A stretch of 41,934 nucleotides of DNA, from positions 1-41,934 of the forward strand of contig JAUSEK010000014.1 of assembly GCA_030650275.1 (NCBI GenBank). Direction: 5' to 3'. This document shows positions 39,901 to 41,934 of this stretch, one piece after another; the first letter of the stretch is position 1, and the number at the start of each line of letters is the position of its first letter. The position numbers and the translations under genes were made by a program. Origin of the DNA: Candidatus Omnitrophota bacterium. GTDB taxonomy: Bacteria > Omnitrophota > Gorgyraeia > Zapsychrales > Fredricksoniimonadaceae. The notes below the pieces were generated by a model. The model was given only the letters and a program-made list of their open reading frames with translations. It had not been told where the DNA came from and searched no databases.

Positions 39901-41934
39901 TCATCTTCATCAAATGAATCATCAATGGACCTATATTTCGTACTTAGTCCACGAATAAACAACAATCCCTGTATTCCAAATTTACTAACAAATCCATCAA
40001 TTATTTCATTGATCTTTTCTTTTGATCTCCAATCAATTCTCTCAAAATCAATCCTACCATAGGTTGAATGGTCTTCTAAAGACACTTTTAGCGGCCCAGG
40101 ACGACTGACAGCCAGTTCACCTGTCTTTGTATCTCTATACAAACTCCAGCGTTCCCCTGCATTGAACAATCTTTGTCGTAATTCTGTGAAATCAATCCGC
40201 CCCTTATTCTCAATAGAAATATTTATATTCTTTCCAGACAATGAAATTTGAACCTTAATTGGATTTGAATGCGAGGGCGATGCGTCATAAGCATTGATCA
40301 ACAGCTCCCTAAAAACACTTTTCAGTTTTCTAGATTCGTAACGTCCCCGAGATCCTTCTCCGTTTTTCTCATATAATGGAGTATCTTTTATGGTCCCAAC
40401 CCTTACAACCTGATTGACCTCGTCACCCACGTCAACCAGACCTACAATACCCGGAGCACGCTTCGAATCAAGATCACGGATCACTTCCCGTAACAAACTT
40501 CCGACATCCATTGGAAATTTGTTAACGAACTTTTTAACTCCCTTTGCCGTCATCGCCCGGTCTTGGCTTAATTGGGCGTTGTCCCCTTTTGCGCCTGGTA
40601 ACGGCCGCCATATGGTTATTTTACTCGAGCTATAGAGATAGAGCTCTTTGAAGGATGTCTTAGCTGATCTAACAAAATACCTTTCCTTAACAGCCTCCAT
40701 TTCATTTGTAGTGCTATGTGCATTTGTTTCTACTAAATACCCTCTCGCTGAAGTTCGTCTATGCATCGCTTCCCAGAATCTTTCATTATCGGCTAACGTA
40801 CCGCTATATCCTGGATAATTGACATAAATTACGTCGAATATTCTCTTGTAATCAAAAATATTACGAATTAAGAATTTGATCTCTATAACTCTGCCGTTCA
40901 TCCAAGGTGCACTCTTAATATTCTTCTCGAAGGCTATCTGAAGCCGCAGTTCCTTACTTGGAGCTGAAACAATCTTCACGGAAGTTTTGCTTTGATCAAT
41001 AATGGCCTCTTTACGATATTGAAATTGAGCTAATTTTCTTTTCATTTGGCGTTGTAACAATGGCAGGTCTTTGGATCCATAATAACGATATGCTGAAGAA
41101 GCGTTTGGACCGTCATCTTCCCATGGTTTAAAATAAGTTGCTAAATTCATTTCATCCGGATCTAAAAAATCGACATACACCAATTTCGTAAGCTTCGGAA
41201 ACAATTTCGCCAACGGAACAATGCTTTTTAAATCCAGTTCACTGGCAGGATAATAGACCGGCCCTTCAAAATTAGCGAAAAACTTTCCATCCATAATATT
41301 TTTCGGATGGGCCGCCATCGCCCGGTCTGTTACGGGATTCGGCACGAGTTCCAGGCCGGCGTTCGCGGACATGGCCAAATCTGCGGACACATTCATTAAA
41401 TCCTCTGTGTTTAATTGTTTTGCATCAATCGTTGTTACTGTTTGCAAAACCAGTTGGGCAAAATCTGTGGCATTAATACCGCCCGAAAAATACTTCCTTG
41501 GAATGATTTGTTGCGTTATGGGGTCCTGCTCTTCTTTGATGTAGTTGTAGACGCCTTTTTTGAAGGCCTTGAGGTATTGCTGGTAGATGGCTTCAACGTC
41601 GTTAGAAGGGTTTCCCTGGGGTGCTTTCGCATTCAATGCTTGAGAGGTTGGCAATGTGCTTGGGGACACGTTGCGGTCTCCCGCTAACGCGGGAGCTTGC
41701 GCAACATGTCCCCTGGTAGGCATAGGGTTAATGACGCTGTCATGATATTCCGTTCCTTTGATCTTATTCTTATCCGCATAGACCTGAGAGAGGATGCTGT
41801 CCTTGATCTTCTTCTTGTACCAAGTGGCAAGGATAAGGGAGTTGTAGACCTGACGGAGTTGGGCGAAGTTCTTGTTCTCGTTGACTTCCTTGGTCAGGGC
41901 TGGGATTACTATTTCACGGACGATTTGACTGCCT
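36927..41934 (-). CDS. Giant modular protein, 3' part (5' end beyond the window)
   Basis: The frame stays open to the window edge; the ATG at 41723 is internal, because matching sequence continues upstream of it. Modules from N to C terminus: a helical region (41934-41382, YQQYLKAFKKGVYNYIKEE); a methyltransferase-like region (about 41310-40586, DVIYVNYPG, RGYLVETN); a GHKL histidine-kinase-like ATPase (about 40548-39771) with N-box ELLINAYDAS, a degenerate IENKG and GAGLGLWDARL; an unassigned region (about 39699-38447); a GNAT acetyltransferase (about 38373-37824); an adenylate-kinase-like P-loop domain (about 37716-37159, GIPASGKG); and a C-terminal tail (GGIDLTPANLYLQT, VIINIQP). Linkers repeat DRAMA and DNAQL. 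No signal or membrane segment is visible. The role is unknown. Codon use looks more AT-rich than in the operons. Confidence 0.85.
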   Translation of the reverse strand, partial: GSQIVREIVIPALTKEVNENKNFAQLRQVYNSLILATWYKKKIKDSILSQVYADKNKIKGTEYHDSVINPMPTRGHVAQAPALAGDRNVSPSTLPTSQALNAKAPQGNPSNDVEAIYQQYLKAFKKGVYNYIKEEQDPITQQIIPRKYFSGGINATDFAQLVLQTVTTIDAKQLNTEDLMNVSADLAMSANAGLELVPNPVTDRAMAAHPKNIMDGKFFANFEGPVYYPASELDLKSIVPLAKLFPKLTKLVYVDFLDPDEMNLATYFKPWEDDGPNASSAYRYYGSKDLPLLQRQMKRKLAQFQYRKEAIIDQSKTSVKIVSAPSKELRLQIAFEKNIKSAPWMNGRVIEIKFLIRNIFDYKRIFDVIYVNYPGYSGTLADNERFWEAMHRRTSARGYLVETNAHSTTNEMEAVKERYFVRSAKTSFKELYLYSSSKITIWRPLPGAKGDNAQLSQDRAMTAKGVKKFVNKFPMDVGSLLREVIRDLDSKRAPGIVGLVDVGDEVNQVVRVGTIKDTPLYEKNGEGSRGRYESRKLKSVFRELLINAYDASPSHSNPIKVQISLSGKNINISIENKGRIDFTELRQRLFNAGERWSLYRDTKTGELAVSRPGPLKVSLEDHSTYGRIDFERIDWRSKEKINEIIDGFVSKFGIQGLLFIRGLSTKYRSIDDSFDEDEMVSGAGLGLWDARLNARSLFGGDVLFENSQAGSVRTLVNLHMADEAMAADAGHAPAPDPETDHAMIAQAQGNIDLTTLPIGGFNVLNIPAVSQAIERGRTDKKILAQLEKLRSSFVYDKYASKLREWGQQMELKGDVVYCPFGGFDPATPLTMVGGSTDIVSMGREGFGTWEDIKELFAQPINIVRAELTSLRYDSPSDWDQLKDQTGISGMGPLAIARIMAFLHGKIRQISYFDLDQEGNINFLNEQHVSSITDGAKTNAVVEFEVADEKTGKPVLKRFWYIQRDVYSGQVLAPYIEGFSVDNWKDLKTALQQEKLIDQNSVILEKMLTLGDQVPQGLSKILPAQDARALVRFLKERRESFDAYKKFISRLSFQTLFIKGAYDMWDVPARTETRQEELEQKILVRSVTLTSAKNNKARVVSDRKLGGWDSPASHDIWNIPPHEYALVVRDEAFGYSQVYDSIYYGEAERLRGENDFAMATTPRQDRAMGADTNQNPAPDHETDQVIAAGAKIIDGREFFAAAEPKKKEEILGRLVELNRLIAPYDEKDQELVDTDRQQFQHQLNSKGHRFMFAIDSSGQILGFAEAERIPKKPRKAMLVAIAVDRQYQNKPNLRMGTWLMKHIIAGLHKEGVQQMTWTAFTEDAIKFYMKTFRPYFNKYHNEVYFGNFWIDISKLYKLRPDFDLSRGHTEKRDNAQLAEKHGQGDQAMAPDAGLASAPKPETDRAMAVGAPVVLLMGIPASGKGMVGLTLFNKLGIPHISLGELLSGLEKDQRQGSKRLLEVLKANPSLYAKGFILDLSPISLERHKGLEKVLEEEGFYIKGVINVNIENETARKRFIDRGYRPGEGKEKDLGERFDERLVEREDVRTSLVQSYRERKDIRVFDLDNSGTPNDLETKINGMVEEFKKFLKDSDIDNAQLGDDKATVSNTGGIDLTPANLYLQTSNSGGQIKFHIDPAILQQLQNASGFVPVIINIQPLNNLPEFLGIVN
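37139..37158 (-). repeat. DNAQL linker repeat, copy at the C-terminal tail
   Basis: This encodes DIDNAQLGDD between the adenylate-kinase-like domain and the C-terminal tail. It matches the AATTGGGCGTTGTC-type sequence at 37806 and 40570 less exactly. Confidence 0.6.
37717..37783 (-). repeat. DRAMA linker repeat, copy 1
   Basis: This encodes DQAMAPDAGLASAPKPETD plus RAMAVG between the GNAT and adenylate-kinase-like domains. It shares GCCATCGCCCGGTCTGTT with the copy at 41311. Confidence 0.8.
37804..37823 (-). repeat. DNAQL linker repeat
   Basis: This encodes DNAQLAE after the GNAT domain. CTAATTGGGCGTTGTCCC is nearly identical to 40566-40585. Confidence 0.7.
38374..38446 (-). repeat. DRAMA linker repeat, copy 2
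   Basis: This encodes QDRAMGADTNQNPAPDHETD and then QVIAAGA between the unassigned region and the GNAT domain. CGCCCGGTCTTG and TGATCTGTTTCG match other copies. Confidence 0.75.
39700..39770 (-). repeat. DRAMA linker repeat, copy 3
   Basis: This encodes DEAMAADAGHAPAPDPETD and then HAMIA between the GHKL-like ATPase and the unassigned region. Confidence 0.8.
40549..40585 (-). repeat. Short DNAQL-DRAMA linker repeat
   Basis: This encodes DNAQLSQDRAMTAKG between the methyltransferase-like region and the GHKL-like ATPase, joining both linker motifs. Confidence 0.75.
41311..41381 (-). repeat. DRAMA linker repeat, copy 4
   Basis: This encodes DLAMSANAGLELVPNPVTD and then RAMAA between the helical N-terminal region and the methyltransferase-like region. 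Confidence 0.8.
41662..41713. repeat. In-frame REP-like palindrome in the giant gene
   Basis: The outer arms GGGGACACGTTGCG (41662-41675) and CGCAACATGTCCCC (41700-41713) pair with one mismatch. Inside, CTCCCGC-TAAC-GCGGGAG forms a perfect seven-pair hairpin. It encodes RGHVAQAPALAGDRNVSPS and interrupts what looks like continuous helical sequence. It shares GGGGACAC with 3585-3614 and 6562-6631. Confidence 0.75.

Noticed and set aside
37139-41381. Possible CRISPR array from the recurrent linker repeats
   Set aside because: Spacing is hundreds of bases and irregular, repeats are imperfect, and all lie in one reading frame.

Overview
The window looks like chromosomal DNA of an uncultured anaerobic Gram-negative-type bacterium, most likely Omnitrophota (OP3) or a neighbour in the PVC group. 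This is inferred from gene content: a menaquinone pathway, a ferredoxin-dependent 2-oxoacid oxidoreductase, and above all a giant mosaic protein with recurrent DRAMA and DNAQL linkers, a style I associate with Omnitrophota. No rRNA is present, so the placement is tentative.

Layout. 1-2112: the right end of a probable integrated element, a large serine recombinase whose reading frame runs antisense through a tRNA-Ser gene. 1816-5313 (minus): tRNA-Ser, a YbiT-type ABC-F ATPase, and a CPA2 antiporter fused to a PTS EIIA domain. 5368-6561 (plus): a DEAD-box RNA helicase, the only plus-strand housekeeping gene. 6630-8630 (minus): a bifunctional aldolase/short-chain dehydrogenase. 8667-20741 (minus): one tightly packed operon, prmC-murA-trpG-trpD-trpC-trpF-menG-menF-menD, ending in an odd frame that joins a PIF1/RecD-like helicase to an exported transglutaminase. 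20766-21359: an ORF6N-domain gene carrying two internal palindromes. 21481-34495 (minus): a second packed operon of twelve genes, korA-korB-trxB-fchA-folD-FAD oxidoreductase-polA-glgA-coaE-rho-rpmE-prfA. 34564-36854: bioB, apparently separated from its upstream neighbour by an AbiEii-type nucleotidyltransferase cassette flanked by 38-bp repeats. 36927-41934: the 3' part of a giant modular gene that continues past the window edge.

How the genes fit together. The first operon joins translation-termination modification (PrmC) and cell-wall synthesis (MurA) to the middle of the tryptophan pathway and to early and late menaquinone steps; trpE, trpA and trpB are absent. The second joins ferredoxin-linked 2-oxoacid metabolism, thioredoxin reduction and one-carbon folate chemistry to DNA repair, glycogen synthesis, CoA synthesis, transcription termination and translation release. 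Its folate pair is notable: FolD has lost the catalytic cyclohydrolase lysine, and the adjacent FchA-type gene can supply that activity.

The strongest unexplained theme is palindromic DNA placed inside genes without breaking the frame. It occurs in the aldolase/SDR linker, the C-terminus of the FAD oxidoreductase, prmC, the ORF6N gene and the giant gene. Related GGGGACAC palindromes lie between genes. A second theme is promoter architecture: several genes have a -10 hexamer (often TGnTATAAT) only 6-9 nt before the ATG, suggesting leaderless transcripts. No stretch above 300 bases lacks a gene.
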